DNA of 64,000 nt from Capsicum annuum (taxonomy: Eukaryota > Streptophyta > Magnoliopsida > Solanales > Solanaceae), in the NCBI RefSeq assembly GCF_002878395.1, contig NC_061111.1, positions 27,068,867-27,132,866 of the forward strand, read 5' to 3'. The translations under genes were made by a program, and so were the position numbers. The notes under the pieces are model-generated. The model did no database searches and was not told the origin of the DNA. It worked only from the letters and a program-made list of their open reading frames with translations. Shown here piece after piece: positions 23,621 to 36,429 of the stretch (the stretch's first letter is position 1; each line of letters opens with the position of its first letter).

Positions 23621-24539
23621 CCAGGATTTGGAAAGGCATCATAAACGATTAGGAAACTTTTAATCAATCCTCTCAGTGGATCACTCATAATGGGGACCTT
23701 GTAAACTTCTAGTTTGATAGGTGGTTACCCAATCATCCAACCCTGAGATAATGTATTGCTGGACCCATACCTAGGGACCATATACGGATCAAACTCCCTA
23801 AATTTTGGTTAAATGACACTTGAAACTTTGATTCTCTCCCTATGTACCTTCATTCTCAGTCGGTCCACTCCATCACTAATTTCATTATCCTAAATCCTAG
23901 GTCCAACAAAGATCATCTCATCTGGAGACTAACAGAAAATAGCCTCTTCACCAGTAATAGTGCCTACAACCTCCTCAACTCCATCACTCATAGAAATGCT
24001 GACACCACCATTATCTCATTTTCTTAGATCTAGAAACTCCATATTTCAAATAAAATCAAATATTTTATTTGGTCCTCCACCATAACAAGCTCTAATGTTG
24101 TGCTACCTCAATAGAATGGGCATTAATGTTGATAATGAATGCAAAATATTCAATCAACCTAATGAGAATACTAACCATAATTTTTTCCTCTACAGCTTAA
24201 ATTAAGACTTTTGGTCTGATATACTAAAGCAAGAATCACTCCTCTATCTCTCTCTTTCTTAATGCTTTCAGGAGAGACAATCGAAAAACCACATGACACA
24301 TGCTGAAAAACAATAATTCGATAACCTCTCCTTTGAGAAACTATCCTCTTCTTCTACTTATGGTCAATTTGAAAAACTAGAAATAATAACTTGTTCAATG
24401 GGAAAACTGACAAACCCTCTTTTAAGAATACTTATGCTGAGGCTGTTGAGTTTTTATTCTTACTTAAATTCTCAAGCATCAAATATCCCACCATTAGTGT
24501 TTATGTTAAATGGTACCACCTTCAAGGAAATCATATAAG

Positions 24540-25080
24540 CTAAACACAGGTGGGGCATGCCTTGACAACCCGAGAAAAGAAGGGATAGGTGGAGTGGTTT
24601 AAAACTATAAGGGAGATTGGGCTCTAGTTTTTTATAAGATCTTTTCCACTACCACTAATAACCAAATGGAGCTCTTGACTCTCTTAAAAGGGCTGAGGAT
24701 TGTGAAAAACAATATGCTCGCTCCCATTTACATTAATGTTGATTCGAAAGAAGACATCTCCATGCTTACTAATGGTAATCTTCTGTATGATGCAATGCTA
24801 GGTGAATATAGGTCATTTATAATAGGTCTGGGACATCCATTAGTAGAGCATAGGTACAAAATAGGGTGCTAGATGTTCTAGACAAAGAAGGAAAAGAATG
24901 CAAAGATTGAAAAATATGATTGTTTTTGTAGTTCCTCCCGTGTGTGCATCGAAAGCAGTATGGGTGGACATACTAGGAACTAATTTTGCTAGGCAAATTA
25001 TTAGACCTTGTAATTTTTTGGCCCATCAAAACTCAATATCTCATGTTTTAGAAACAGACTAAACTGGTTTGTATGTACGA
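24540..25080 (+). pseudogene. LINE RNase H remnant
   Basis: NPRKEGIGGVV, a stop, then NYKGDWALVFYKIFSTTTNN, QMELLTLLKGLRIVKNN and IYINVDSKEDISML match the G-N-P, E-x-x-AL-x-x-GL and E-x-DS parts of the LINE RNase H. A C-terminal H-x-x-RE-x-N region follows in broken form. Confidence 0.75.
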
Positions 25081-25140
25081 TACTTAAGTTTTTATTTTAA
25101 TGCTACTCAAAATTTCCTTTTGACTTTTTGGAATCAATAA

Positions 25141-25917
25141 AGATATGCAAGAATGAAGGGTTTGGAATTATACTTTATTTGTGATTTTAATGAAGTCCAT
25201 TAAAAGTTTAATTAGTTGACGAGCACATTTGAACCTGTTGCTTATGTATATTTACAAATTAGATATTGACAGGTCCATGCTAGCCCAAGTCCAATATATA
25301 TTTTTTTGGTCTTAATTTATGTGACATAAATAGAATTTGGATAATCAATCATATTTTTTTATATGTTTGTAGATGTTTTAAGCTATTAATTATTATAATT
25401 TATAATACATTTTATGTAATTTCAAATAATATATGTTACTCTCCTTGTTTAAATTTTTGTGGCATTGTTAGTTATATTTTTAAAATAATTTAATTTTTTA
25501 CTTATTGTGATTTATAATTCTTTTTCTCCTATTTCAATTTAAGTAACACTGAGTATCATCTAATTAATATTTTATATCTTTAAATTTTTATGTTGTCAAT
25601 TATTGTGATTCATAATTTTTTTACGTATTTTTTTGAATTATATAACAAAATAGAATAAACTTTTATGGCATTGATAGTCAATTATATTTTAAAAATAATT
25701 TGAATTTTGAATTATTGTGATTTATAATACTTTTTCTTCTGTTCAATTTAAGTGACACTAATATAATTTTGAGTGTCAAACAAATTTTTAAATAATATAT
25801 GTTACTCTCGTTGTCCAAACTTTTATGTCATTGATAGTTATATTTTAAAAATAATTTAATTTTTTAAATATTATAATTTGTAATACTTTTTCTTATATTT
25901 TAATTTAAGCAACACTG
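25141..25917. repeat. AT-rich degenerate repeat array (left part)
   Basis: Loose repeats of phrases such as GGCATTGATAGTCAATTATA, TTGTGATTTATAATACTTTT and TTCAATTTAAGTGACACT recur every 160-210 bases. They resemble Stowaway-like 'ATTTATGTGACA' ends. The array continues after the Gypsy insertion at 34417-34740, so it predates that element. Confidence 0.6.
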
Positions 25918-28307
25918 TGTAACGACCCGAGACTACACCTTGGGCGTCACACGGTGCTTACGATCCTGAAGGACCACAAGCTACTCCATGACTGGTACCT
26001 GCTGTGAGTACAAAATATAATACTGGAATATATATGAGGAAGAAATCTGAAAATGCCATAAGGTTCTTAAAATACTGAAATAATAACTGAGTAAAACTGA
26101 TAATAACATCTGAAAACTGAATAACTGACTATGCTAGTCTGAAAGCCTCTAACTGTCTGAATGTAGAATTGATGAGACAAACTCCCAATTAACTCCGACT
26201 AAAATAACTACTGAACTGCTGAAAAACTGAAATAGGTAAACTCTGTCCTCGAAATATGTGGACTCACCACTATAACTGCTGTTGATAGCTCGAGCTGCTA
26301 AGTACGGCCAGGAACCTAAGCGTTCGAACCTATGATATGAGACATCATAGCACAAAAAAGAGTTTGCGTCAGTACGTGGAATGTATTGGTATCTAAGAAA
26401 GGTAAGGCTAATATACATGGTTTCATATGCATAAGATGATAACTGACTGACTAAACATTATAAAGTGATAGGATGAGAGTACATGCAAAACTGTAACTAC
26501 TGAACATACTGAACATACAATACTGCGCATATCGGTATACATCATGTATCTGAGATTATACTGAAGCTGAGTACTGAGTTCTGATGGTAGAGTAACTGAT
26601 AACTGATAGCTATGATTCTGTAGAACTGACTGAGTTCTTTACTGAATACTAAGACAAAAACTGTAACTATGGGAGTTATCATCTAATCGACATACCCCGA
26701 TTATAGATTAATTTAGGGTCCAACCTGTTATCCCAGTTGGAAGGGTGCTAGTATCGTGCCATGGGATACTACAAGGCTGTGTCAACCCTAATCTGGAAGG
26801 AAGACTCATGAAATATATATATGATTGTGTCTACCCTAGTCTGGCAGGAGGACGACTTACCCTACGTTGTCTACGTAGTTCTGTAACGCAGGGACTGATG
26901 ACCCTCTGCTGGTAAGAATTCCCCCATCCTTGGGTTCAGTCAGTACTGAATCCTACTCCCAACTGAATCGACACTAAACTAATCACTAGACTGTACTAGG
27001 CTTGATTGAATTGACACTGATCGTGTTGACTGACTGTACTGGACTGATTTCACTGAGTTCTGTTAACTGACTGAGTACTACTGTTCTTGACCTTTACTGA
27101 CACTATTCTATAACTACTGCAACTAAGTAAACAACTAGATTTCGATTAATAAATACCCCTAGGACTCGATATCATAATAGATAAACTCATATCACAACTT
27201 TAATAACACAACAATAGGTTACCATGCATGATTTACTCATATGGACATTTTATCAAATACTTGCAAGGCATAGCTTAAGCATGGAAATAGTTTAAACATG
27301 TAGTAATAGCATGATTTCAATAATAAGATCACCAAAATATCACAATGCACAATTCATTTACAATAGTATGATTTCAATAATAAGATCACCAAAAGATCAC
27401 AATGCACAATTCATTCACTTAAACATTTTGTCAAACACTTAGGAGGCATAACCTTGTACATGGGAATGAAAAACATGTTAATGCATCATGACTACAACAA
27501 CCAATTCACCATTCAAAGGTTTGACATGAGATCTACATCAACCAACATACTCATTGATCTATTTTACACGAAACTCATATTTTCTTAACATTGAAACTCA
27601 AATAACAACACAAACATAAGCATAATTCAGTTCATAATATGGGAATCAGAATTCCAGTTTTGAAAGGGGTTCTTGAACTCCAAGGGTGTAAGAAAACCCA
27701 AGAATGAACACCTAACATACCTGAGTGACAGAATTCATGAAAATTGTTAGGGATTTTTCGGGACTTGGACTTGAACTTGATGAAACTAGGGTTTTGCTCT
27801 TGAGAGAACTTGTGAAATAATGAGTGAATTTGCTTTTTGGGAGGCTAAATTTCGTGTTAAGGCTGAATTATGTAAGGGGAAAATGATCCAATTATCCCCA
27901 CAAACCCGTCACTTAATACATAAAACATGCCCAGTGATGCGATAGGTGCTGCGCCGCATCGATGGGGTCGACACAATCACCTACACATCGCGTCGATGGT
28001 GCCAACGTGATAGCCAACACTACGCGTTATGATCGCATTGATTTGCTATTTTGGTCACCCAAATGTGGCTCAAATGATGTTCAAAAATTTAGAAACTCAC
28101 CCGAGATGACCTATAGATAACCCTGATCATAAATCAATTTAAAAATTAACAATTTAAGGCCGAAAAGATCGTGAATGATACCATTGAAATATCGAGGCCA
28201 AAAATAAGACTAAGTGTCAACACTTAGCTGAAATTTTCTAAGTTTGGGACCCCTTATTACAAGCTATATGGGACTGAATTGAACTAAAATTTTTATGGGG
28301 TCTTACA
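25918..28307 (-). repeat. 3' LTR of the Tekay-like element (left copy)
   Basis: 2390 bp. It aligns by eye end to end with 32093-34416. It carries a private 57-bp tandem duplication (27311-27360 and 27368-27417) and about 14 bp near 25951 missing from the other copy. It is very rich in CTGA on the plus strand. Confidence 0.9.
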
Positions 28308-28320
28308 ATATCTCCCTCTT
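28308..28320 (-). promoter_or_regulatory. Polypurine tract of the Tekay-like element
   Basis: On the minus strand AAGAGGGAGATAT immediately precedes the LTR start TGTAAGACC. A similar tract (AAGGGGAGATGTAATA) occurs again near 28794-28810. Confidence 0.65.
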
Positions 28321-30960
28321 GGGAACATTCATTCTCGAATGAGATTAACTGAACTGAGAGGAATTGAGAAACTATACTTACACTAACATGCATAACTGAA
28401 GCATGACTGAATCTTGAGACATGACACATGACTGAACTGTTTCATGAATGTATGAATGATATGAGAATGTTATGCAGCTGTAACTGAGCATGGAATATAG
28501 TAAATCTAAGAAAAGCTATTATCTTAAGTTGAGAATATCGAAGAATCTGAGATCCTTTACTGAACATGCATGAATGGAACATGAGATCATAACTGAGTCT
28601 GAAGCATGATACATGAACTGAATATCATAAACTGAACTGATTTCTTGAACACATGTAGTGACATGAAAATGGTTATAAGACTGAGATAGGAATGAGAGAG
28701 TCAACTTATGAGTAACTATTATCTCTAGCTGGATCTGGTTTCATAAAGAAAAGGTGAGAGATTTAGTACATGAAAAGATCGGGTTATTACATCTCCCCTT
28801 GGGATAGTTCATCCCCTGAATGTTACTGACTTGACTGAAATACTAGGAAAGCTAAGATAATGCACGGAACGCTTACAGGCTGAATCATGACTGACTATCT
28901 GGGATCTGAAATATGATGCATGAACTGAACGAAATTTACAATTTACATAGATACAAACAAACTATTTCTTGGAAGGGATATATTCATGAAACTTTAGATA
29001 GTAAGACTAGATCGGAAGATGAAAAAACAATAGGAACCCGTCTGTCTGACTGCTAATCTGAATTACTGGCTATACATACTAACCCATACTGAAAGCTTAT
29101 ACTTAACTAGAGTATTTCTTCGACACTCTTTCTAGAAAGTTCTAATGAATTTTAAGGAGTAAGGAATCTTGGGCATGGTCTGAATGAGACATCTGGATAT
29201 GAAATCATAACAAGGCTAAAATTCGATAATATGAATCAGAGGCCTACAAAACATCAGTTAGGATAGAGCTACTAGGCCTTATGCACTACAATTACTATCT
29301 TTCAAGCTTAGACATACTCCTCAAATAATCACTCAACTATACCTTCTACCTTAATACTGCCCTTCACCTGAGACTACTAAAAATATTCACATGGGCACTG
29401 ATAACCCTACCTACTAAAGTCTGAGCTGGACTGAATTCTATCACTATGTAAGAGCCTACTCGGATCTACAAAATGTACACATAACACTATAATACTAGTC
29501 TGAATCATGAATTTAACACACTCTGCATTTTCACAACCTCTCATCTCATGAATAATTCTGATTTCCCATTCAACAACTAAATATAACCTCTTACTTGCCA
29601 TTCACTAATGCGTAATGCATTTATCCGCTTGCACACCAACATGATGTTCAAGCCTATCTTCATAACTATAGCTTTGAGTAAAACAAACATGCAATAATCT
29701 TTCCTTAACATGAAATATTTACTCTCTCCCATCTAAGAAATTGCTCATTACTATATTATTTCATAAGGAGAGGCCACAGAAAGGATAAAACATGAGGGCC
29801 TGAAGTATGGATGAACACTGTATAGAACTTGACACCTAAAAGAGGCCCAAGAGATAGAATATCAACATCATGGGTTCATTAAAAGACCTAAACTGAGGAT
29901 ATACATGACATAATCTGAATTTCGCTGATCATTAGGAGTGTTGCATGAATATTGGAAATGAACATACTGTAAAGCATGATCACATGAGTCATGCGCTACA
30001 TGACCTGAGTTTGAAATTTTTAAATTCATGGAACATGATTCGCACTGCTGAGCAAACTGGAACTCCTCATACGAGGGACTAAAATAGTACATGATTCTAT
30101 AGAAAGTGCATGAATATGAGCTATGAGTATTGAGCTGATATGTAAGGCATGAATAGATATCATAATAACTAAAGTACAAATACTGAAATAAGCATGGGTC
30201 AGGCATTCCCCTCCCTAGTGTTGTTCTAGAACACACTGGCATCACTACTAGAATCTGAGAGCCTGACTTGATCACTTGTTCTACCATCTCCTCCCTTAGC
30301 TTAAATCCATCATTCTAAGTCTGTGGACCACTTAACCAACATCTCTAAACTGTACTAAAACCATTTTACTCTAGAGTTTGAGATATAACAATACTCATAA
30401 ACACTAAACTCATCCTGAAAGGATACACCTGAAAGTATAAGACCCTACTGCTGATACTTCCTTCTGAGATAGAACTCTTAACTTTCTATAACCCCAAATA
30501 CATCATGTAACAACTTAAGAACTGACTAACTTAGAATTTGTAACTCCTTTTTCTATTAGCTCAACCTTCAAAGAGTTCAAACTTAGATTATAACACATAA
30601 CATGGATATCCCCAATTCTTTAATAACCATACTAATTTTATCATAGCCTACAAATACCACATCCACAACACATGTTTTGAATCAAAAAACTTAAATTCTT
30701 GTATACACTACTTCAAGCCTACCGATTCACCTTTCACATGACTAGTCCCATGAAATATATATAATCTGCTCAACTTCAGATAACACCATCCCAACTCTAC
30801 TACTGCTGCTAAACTCCTAGTTTCATGTTTCTAACTCTAGATCATATACTGTCATAGAATTCTGAGAAGGAAGCTGAAATCATGTTTGACTCCTAAGTAC
30901 TAAGGTGCTACCCCTTCATTCACTGGCTGGTTTATTGAGAACCTGAAACTGAATTAATCT
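28321..30960 (-). other. Element interior without recognisable pol
   Basis: About 2.6 kb between the PPT and the truncated protease. Its composition resembles the LTRs, with many CTGA and ATGA words. The longest frame (29868-30287, minus, 139 codons) matches no family I recognise. Reverse transcriptase, RNase H, integrase and chromodomain are absent. Confidence 0.6.
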
Positions 30961-31175
30961 ATTGCTGAAATCAACTAAAGTAATTTACTGGGATACTGTA
31001 ACCGGGCAATTTCTGTATACCCATCTGGCTAGGATAGATGTACTTACTGGGGTAGATACTGAGAAGGGCTCTTCTAAGGTTTTGGGACTAACACTGAACT
31101 TGAAAACTACACCAAGGGTTACAAAACAAAGAGAAGCTCCAGGATCTAACAAGGCATAAATATGTAAATGAATGG
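30960..31175 (-). pseudogene. Retroviral-type aspartic protease, N-terminal remnant
   Basis: The minus strand reads YALLDPGASLCFVT, then FSVSTPVSTSILARWVYRNC and PVTVSQ. This is the start of the Tekay/del protease (LxDxGAxxSF...VxTPVGxxxxxxxVYRxCPV). The catalytic D-S/T-G reads D-P-G, and the frame ends where the sequence loses similarity. Confidence 0.75.
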
Positions 31176-31869
31176 CCGGTAAAGTACTTGTAACTATAAC
31201 AAGAGAACTTTTCTGATCCTGTCGGGACTAAATTGCATATAACCTATTCTGACGCTGACTACTATTAGCACTAAAAGTGGGACCCTACTGATATGGGTGA
31301 CCAAACTGAATTGAGGGACGGTTGGACTGACCCTGCTGACCACTCTTTAGGTAATCTCTGACTCTGTGGCCTGGATTGCCACACCCAAAAAACACATCAC
31401 TGTCGGTTTTACACATACCCTTATAATTCTTACCATATTCTTCACAAAGCAGATTAGTACGAACACCTTCTCACTACCTTGTGACTTAGATCCAGGTGAT
31501 TTATCTCGGCTATCATTCTTAAACTTAGGCACTGGCGTACTGGATATAGTTGGAGCTGGGGATGAGAATTTTTAATGGGATTGGGAGCAGTTACTACCTT
31601 TTGACCTAAGCTTGAAACTACTTGTTCTGGTCCTCTTCTTTTTTCTCTCTTTCTTTCTATGCACCCTCCTCTCACTTGGCTAAGCATGAATCAAAAACCT
31701 AGATACGACAACAACCTACAGATTGTTTTGAGCAACTACTGAATAAGCTAAGGTAGCGAAGGCAACTCTAAATTCGGTGTGAGATACATGCTCATTCAGG
31801 TGATTTCCTATACTGGCGGAGGTGCAGGTTGATTCTCATTTTTTTTTCGTTAGTCTTTCTAGGAGGCAT
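31176..31869 (-). pseudogene. Gypsy gag remnant with zinc knuckle
   Basis: A minus-strand start at 31869 gives MPPRKTNEK, a usual Tekay gag start. Broken frames follow with ISHRI/EFRVAFATLAYSVVAQ and SRDKSPGSKSQGSEK. Then comes a CCHC knuckle in which CGKNYKGMCKTDSDVFFGCG and GNPGHRVRDY are recognisable. Several stops and frame changes are present. Gag would form the particle and bind element RNA. Confidence 0.75.
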
Positions 31870-32075
31870 ATTCTGTAAATGAAAAGAAGATTAGAATTAT
31901 ACAGAGAGTTTAACTTGAGAACATGCTCACTCGCATGATATAAACATTGAAAGAAGGGAACTTTTCCTAAAAATGCGTCATATCCTCTTGTCCATAAGTA
32001 TGGCGCACTACACATCCATGCGCAAGACTCTACTTGACGCAACTTTCAGACTTTATAAAAATATTTAGAACCTTA

Positions 32076-32088
32076 GGATCTAATACCA
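32076..32088 (-). promoter_or_regulatory. Primer binding site (tRNA-iMet-like)
   Basis: The minus strand reads TGGTATTAGATCC, four bases inside the 5' LTR end. The canonical plant iMet site is TGGTATCAGAGC, so it has a few changes. This fixes the element's orientation. Confidence 0.75.
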
Positions 32089-32092
32089 AGTT

Positions 32093-34416
32093 TGTAATGC
32101 CCTGAGACCACACCCTGGGCGATCCCGAAGGACCACAAGCTAACCCATGACTGGTATCTTTTATGAGCACTAAATATAATACTAGAATATATTGCGAAAG
32201 AAATCTAAAATTGCCATAAGGTTCTAAAAATACTGAAATAATGGCTGAGTAAAACTGATAATAATATCTGAAAACTAATAACTGACTATGCTAGTCTGAA
32301 AGCCTCTAACTGTCTGAAGATGGTGTTGATGGGACAAACTCCCAACTAACTCCGACTGAAATAACTATTGTACTACTAAAAAATTAAAATAGGTAAACTC
32401 TGTCCTCAAAATATGAGGAGTCACTACTATAACTGTTGCTAATAGCCTGAGCTGCTAAGTACGGTCAGGAACTTAAACGTCTGAACCTATGATATGAGAC
32501 ATCATAGCGTAAAAGAGAGTATAGATTAGTACGTGAAATGTACTGGTATGCTGAGTGAGGTAAGGCTGATATACATAGGTTCATATGCATGAGATGATAA
32601 CTGACTGAATGAATATCATGAAGTGACTGGATGAGAGTACATGCAAAACTATAACTACTGAACATGCAATACTGCGCATATCGGTATATATCATGTATCT
32701 GAGATTATACTGAAGCTGAGTAAGCTGAGTACTGAATTCTGATGGTTGAGTAACTCATAACTAATAGCCATGGTTCTGTAGAACTGACTGGATTCTTTAC
32801 TGAATACTGAGACTGAAACTGTAACTATGGGAGTTATCATCTAATTGATATACTCTGATTATGGATTGATTTAGGGTCCAACCTATAACCCCATTTGGAA
32901 GGATGGTAGTACCGTGCCACGGGATACTTATAAGGCTGTGTCAACCCTAATCTGGCAGGAAGACTCATGAAATATATGTATGATTGCGTCAACCCTAGTC
33001 TGGCAGGAGGACGACTTAACCCTATGCTGGCTGCATAGTTCTGTAATACAGGGACTGATACGAAGGGTCAAACCCTCTGCTGGCAGGAATGCCCCCATCC
33101 CTAGGTTCTCTCGATGCTGAATCCTACTCTCAACTGAATCGACACTAAGCTAATCACTTAAATGTACTAGGCTTGACTGAACTGACACTGATCGTGTTGA
33201 CTGACTGTACTGGACTGATTTCACTGAGTTCTATTAACTGACTTAGTACTGCTGTTCTTGACCTTTACTGGGACTATTCTATAACTATTGCAACTAAGTA
33301 AACAACTAGATTTTGGGTAATAAATACCCCCAAGACTCAATAGCATAATAGATAAACTTATGTCACAACTTTAACAACACAACAATAGGTTACCATGCAT
33401 GATTTACTCATATGGACATTTTATCAAACACTTGCAAGGAACAACTTAAGCATGGGAATAGTTTAAATATGCAGTAATAGTATGATTCCAATACTAAGAT
33501 CACCAAAATATCACAATGCCCAATTCATTCACTTAGACATTTTATCAAACACTTAGAAGGCATAACCTTGTACATGGGAATGAACAACATGTTAATGCAT
33601 CATGACTACAACAATCAATTCACCATTCAAGGGTTTGACATGAGATCTACATCAACCAACATACCCATTGATCTATTTTACACGAAACTCATATTTTCTT
33701 AACTTTGAAACTCAAATAACAACAAAAACATGAATATAATTCAATTCATAACATGGGAATCATAATTTAAGTTTTGAAAAGGGTTCTTGAATTCCAAGGG
33801 TGTAAGGAAACTCAAGGATGAACACCTAACATACCCGAGTGACAGAATTCATGAAGATTGTTAGGAATTTCTTGGGACTTGGACTTGAACTTGATGAAAC
33901 TAGGGTTTTGCTCTTGAGAGAATTTGTGAAATAATTAATGAATTTTCCTTTTGAGAGTCTAAATTTCCTGTTAAGGCTGAATTATGTAAGGGCAAAATGA
34001 CTCAATTACCCCCACAAACCCGTTACTTAATACATAAAACATTTCCAGTGATGTGATAGGCGTCGCGTCGATGGGGTCAATGTGATCACCAATGTGTCGC
34101 ATCAATGGTGCCGGCGTGATAGCCAATGTGACGTGTCATGATCATGTTGGTTTGCTATTTTGGTCATCCAAACGTGGCTCAAACGATGTTTAAAAATTCT
34201 GAAACTTACCTGAGATGACCTATAGATAACCTTGATCATGAATCAATTTAAAAATCAATAATCTAAGGCCAGGAAGATCGTGAATGATATCATTAAAATA
34301 TCGAGGCCAAAAATAATACTAAGTGTCAACACTTAGCTGAAATTTTCTATGTCTGGGACCCATTATTACAAGCTATATGGGACTGAATTGAACTAAAACT
34401 TTTACGGGGTCTTACA
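32093..34416 (-). repeat. 5' LTR of the Tekay-like element (right copy)
   Basis: 2324 bp, starting TGTAATGCCCTGAGACC and ending GGGGTCTTACA on the plus strand. It differs from the left copy by many substitutions and several indels, so the insertion is not recent. Confidence 0.9.
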
Positions 34417-34740
34417 CACTGATATAATTTTAAGAGCCCACCAAATAATTTATATTTTTAAAATTTTTTATGTTGTTAATTATTTTGATTTATAGTGTAT
34501 TTTGATTTGAAATATTAACAGAATAAATCAAACTTTTGCGGCATTGATAGTCAATTATATTTAAAAATAATTTAAGCTTTGAATTACTGTAATTTATAAT
34601 ACTTTTTCTTCTATCTCAATTTAAGTGATATTGATATAATTTCGAGAGTTAGTCAAATATTTTATATCTTTTAAATTTTTCAAGTTGTTAATTATTATGA
34701 TTTATAATATTTTTAACGTATTTTTTGAAATATATATAAG
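34417..34740. repeat. AT-rich degenerate repeat array (right part)
   Basis: Resumes the phrases GCGGCATTGATAGTCAATTA, AATTTATAATACTTTTTCTT and TTTAAGTGATATTGATATAA seen left of the Gypsy insertion. Confidence 0.6.
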
Positions 34741-35262
34741 ATTAAGAAAATGACAAACAAATTAAAATGGAGGAAAAAAGACCAATGAAGAAGTGTCAAA
34801 GCATGCAACAGGTCAACATGCCTACTTTGGCACTTTCTCATTTGGGCCTTTTCTCTACCTTATTAGTATAAATAACATAAACCCCAATAGTTTTCTACCT
34901 AATTACTCTCTCTCCCAATTTTTATAATAATTACATAATATTTCACATATGATATATTCATGTACGTCATGATACATTAGGTTATGATACATAAGTAACA
35001 TATTAAATGCGGTTAAACACGAAAATAAGCGGTAATTAAGCATAGTAGATATTAAATGCGGTTAAACACAAAAATAAGCGGTAATTAAGCATATTATTGA
35101 GTAACGAAAGTGAATAATTAAAGGAATTGTCATTTAAAATACATAAAATAAGCAATAGCATCATATTTTTGAAATTTAAAAATTCAATTCATGTTTGTTT
35201 CATCTTATTACTTCAAAAATAATTAGTTGTCCGATCTTTCATACTGTTTTTTGTCATGAATA
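34741..35262. other. Spacer with a 49-bp tandem repeat
   Basis: No gene is seen. TATTAAATGCGGTTAAACAC...GCGGTAATTAAGCAT occurs twice (start 35001 and 35050) with nearly identical sequence. Two GATACAT words occur near 34971 and 34986. This may be the edge of the MULE-like island. Confidence 0.5.
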
Positions 35263-35860
35263 TTTGATTTTGTTGAGCCTGATAATTACAAAAGTGATGA
35301 AATTGTAGTTAACGAAAGCATTTCGTATATGAAGTTGATTTTTGCTATTGCTGCGGAGCTTGACATAGATGAATCAAAGAAAAAGATTGATGTTCGATAT
35401 ATTGTTGAAGGAAATACGACGCCTATGGTGATTAGAAATGATAATGGTGTTAAGGTCTACTTGAATTAAAAAAAATATTACTAATTTTGTAATGTATCTG
35501 TTATGCATAACAACAATGGATAAATCAACTGAAGAGAGATAAATTGATGTTGAAACTGGTGCAATAATTTATGTAGAAGAAACAAAATCAGATGCGTTTG
35601 CACTTGCTGTTGTTGAGTCAAACAATCAGTACTCTTTGTATGTATTAGAAATTGAAACTACAAAATTCATCACAAATTGGCCAAATACAAAAGTTAAGAT
35701 CAAGTAGTTGTACGAGGATAAGAAAACTCTTAAAGTTGTAATGGAAAAATATGCGTTAGATCTAAATTTTAATTTCAGAACTACAAAGTCTGATAAAAAA
35801 TGTATTTTAATTTATGTTTCTCTGATAAAAAATGTATTTTAATTTATGTTTCTAGATAAT
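35263..35860 (+). pseudogene. MuDR-type MULE transposase, N-terminal remnant
   Basis: The first piece reads FDFVEPDNYKSDEIVVNESI then KLIFAIAAELDID, KKKIDVRYIVEG and MVIRNDNGVKVYLN, the beta-rich N-terminal domain of plant MuDR transposases. After a stop, later pieces include LKVVMEKYALDLNFNFRTTK, the start of the DNA-binding region. The catalytic DDE part is missing; similarity ends near 35860. It points toward the minus-strand Ulp1 gene, as in Ulp1-carrying MULEs. Confidence 0.65.
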
Positions 35861-36429
35861 TTTTGAGTAGTTGGTGTTTATTTTCTTCGTCTGATACATT
35901 ATAAATTATGTATCTACAGTGTACTTGTTAATCAATATGAGAAGTGAATGTGCATTGGATGTTGTCGTAGCTTTATCAAAATGTATCACCAATTATGTTG
36001 TAGAGCAATGTAATTTAATTATGATACATCTATATTTAAATAATGTTATTTATTTATTACCCGATACATTACTTATTTTTAAGATACATTGAGTTTTTTA
36101 TTAAAATCTTATGACGATATGTTAATATATGTGGTTGTTGGTTGAAATGTCGTAATGAAAATATTAGTTGGTTCATCAAGGAATTTTGTATGATGGATTC
36201 AGATCTTTTTAAAATTCAGAGATTCAATGATAAACATACATGCTCTGTACATTGAATGTATGAAGTGTATAAAGAAGCAAAATCACATGTAAATTTTATG
36301 ATGTATCAAAACACATGCACTGCTACAGTAACTTTATAATTATGTTTCAAGTTCAATTATGTATAGTTAGAAAATGTTCAATAATAGAAATTAGTTGAAC
36401 TCTTTGTACATATATAAACTTGTAAAGAG
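35861..36429. other. Non-coding interval of the Ulp1/MULE island
   Basis: AT-rich DNA with at least seven GATACAT/ATGTATC words. 36241-36365 is a direct repeat of 55802-55925. The last Ulp1 exon with the D-C-G motif was expected here on the minus strand but not found. Confidence 0.5.

Larger units (their letters stand above)
18661..25140 (+). mobile_element. Near full-length but decayed LINE
   Basis: Broken frames give, in order, an ORF1 with DUF4283, an apurinic-type endonuclease, reverse transcriptase and a C-terminal RNase H. The element ends near AATCAATAAAGATATGC at about 25130. Stops are frequent throughout, so it is long dead. The 5' boundary is approximate. It has the same orientation as the LINE at the left edge but different sequence. 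Confidence 0.82.
25918..34416 (-). mobile_element. Ty3/Gypsy (Tekay/del-like) LTR element, pol deleted
   Basis: Two long direct repeats flank a 3.8-kb interior. The repeats start TGTAA and end CTTACA, and the element is bordered by the 5-bp target duplication CACTG (25913-25917 and 34417-34421). A tRNA-iMet-like primer site beside the right LTR and a purine tract beside the left one show transcription on the minus strand. The interior retains gag and the start of the protease only. It is non-autonomous and sits in the older AT-rich array. Confidence 0.9.

Noticed and set aside
29868..30287. A 139-aa protein-coding gene on the minus strand
   Set aside because: No family motif is visible, it lies inside the non-pol interior of a dead element, and its composition follows the local CTGA-rich text.
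30962..31159. Plus-strand 65-aa frame
   Set aside because: It is the antisense shadow of the protease remnant.
25918..34416. A segmental duplication of about 2.3 kb
   Set aside because: TG...CA ends, a 5-bp target duplication, a PBS and a PPT show that the two copies are LTRs.
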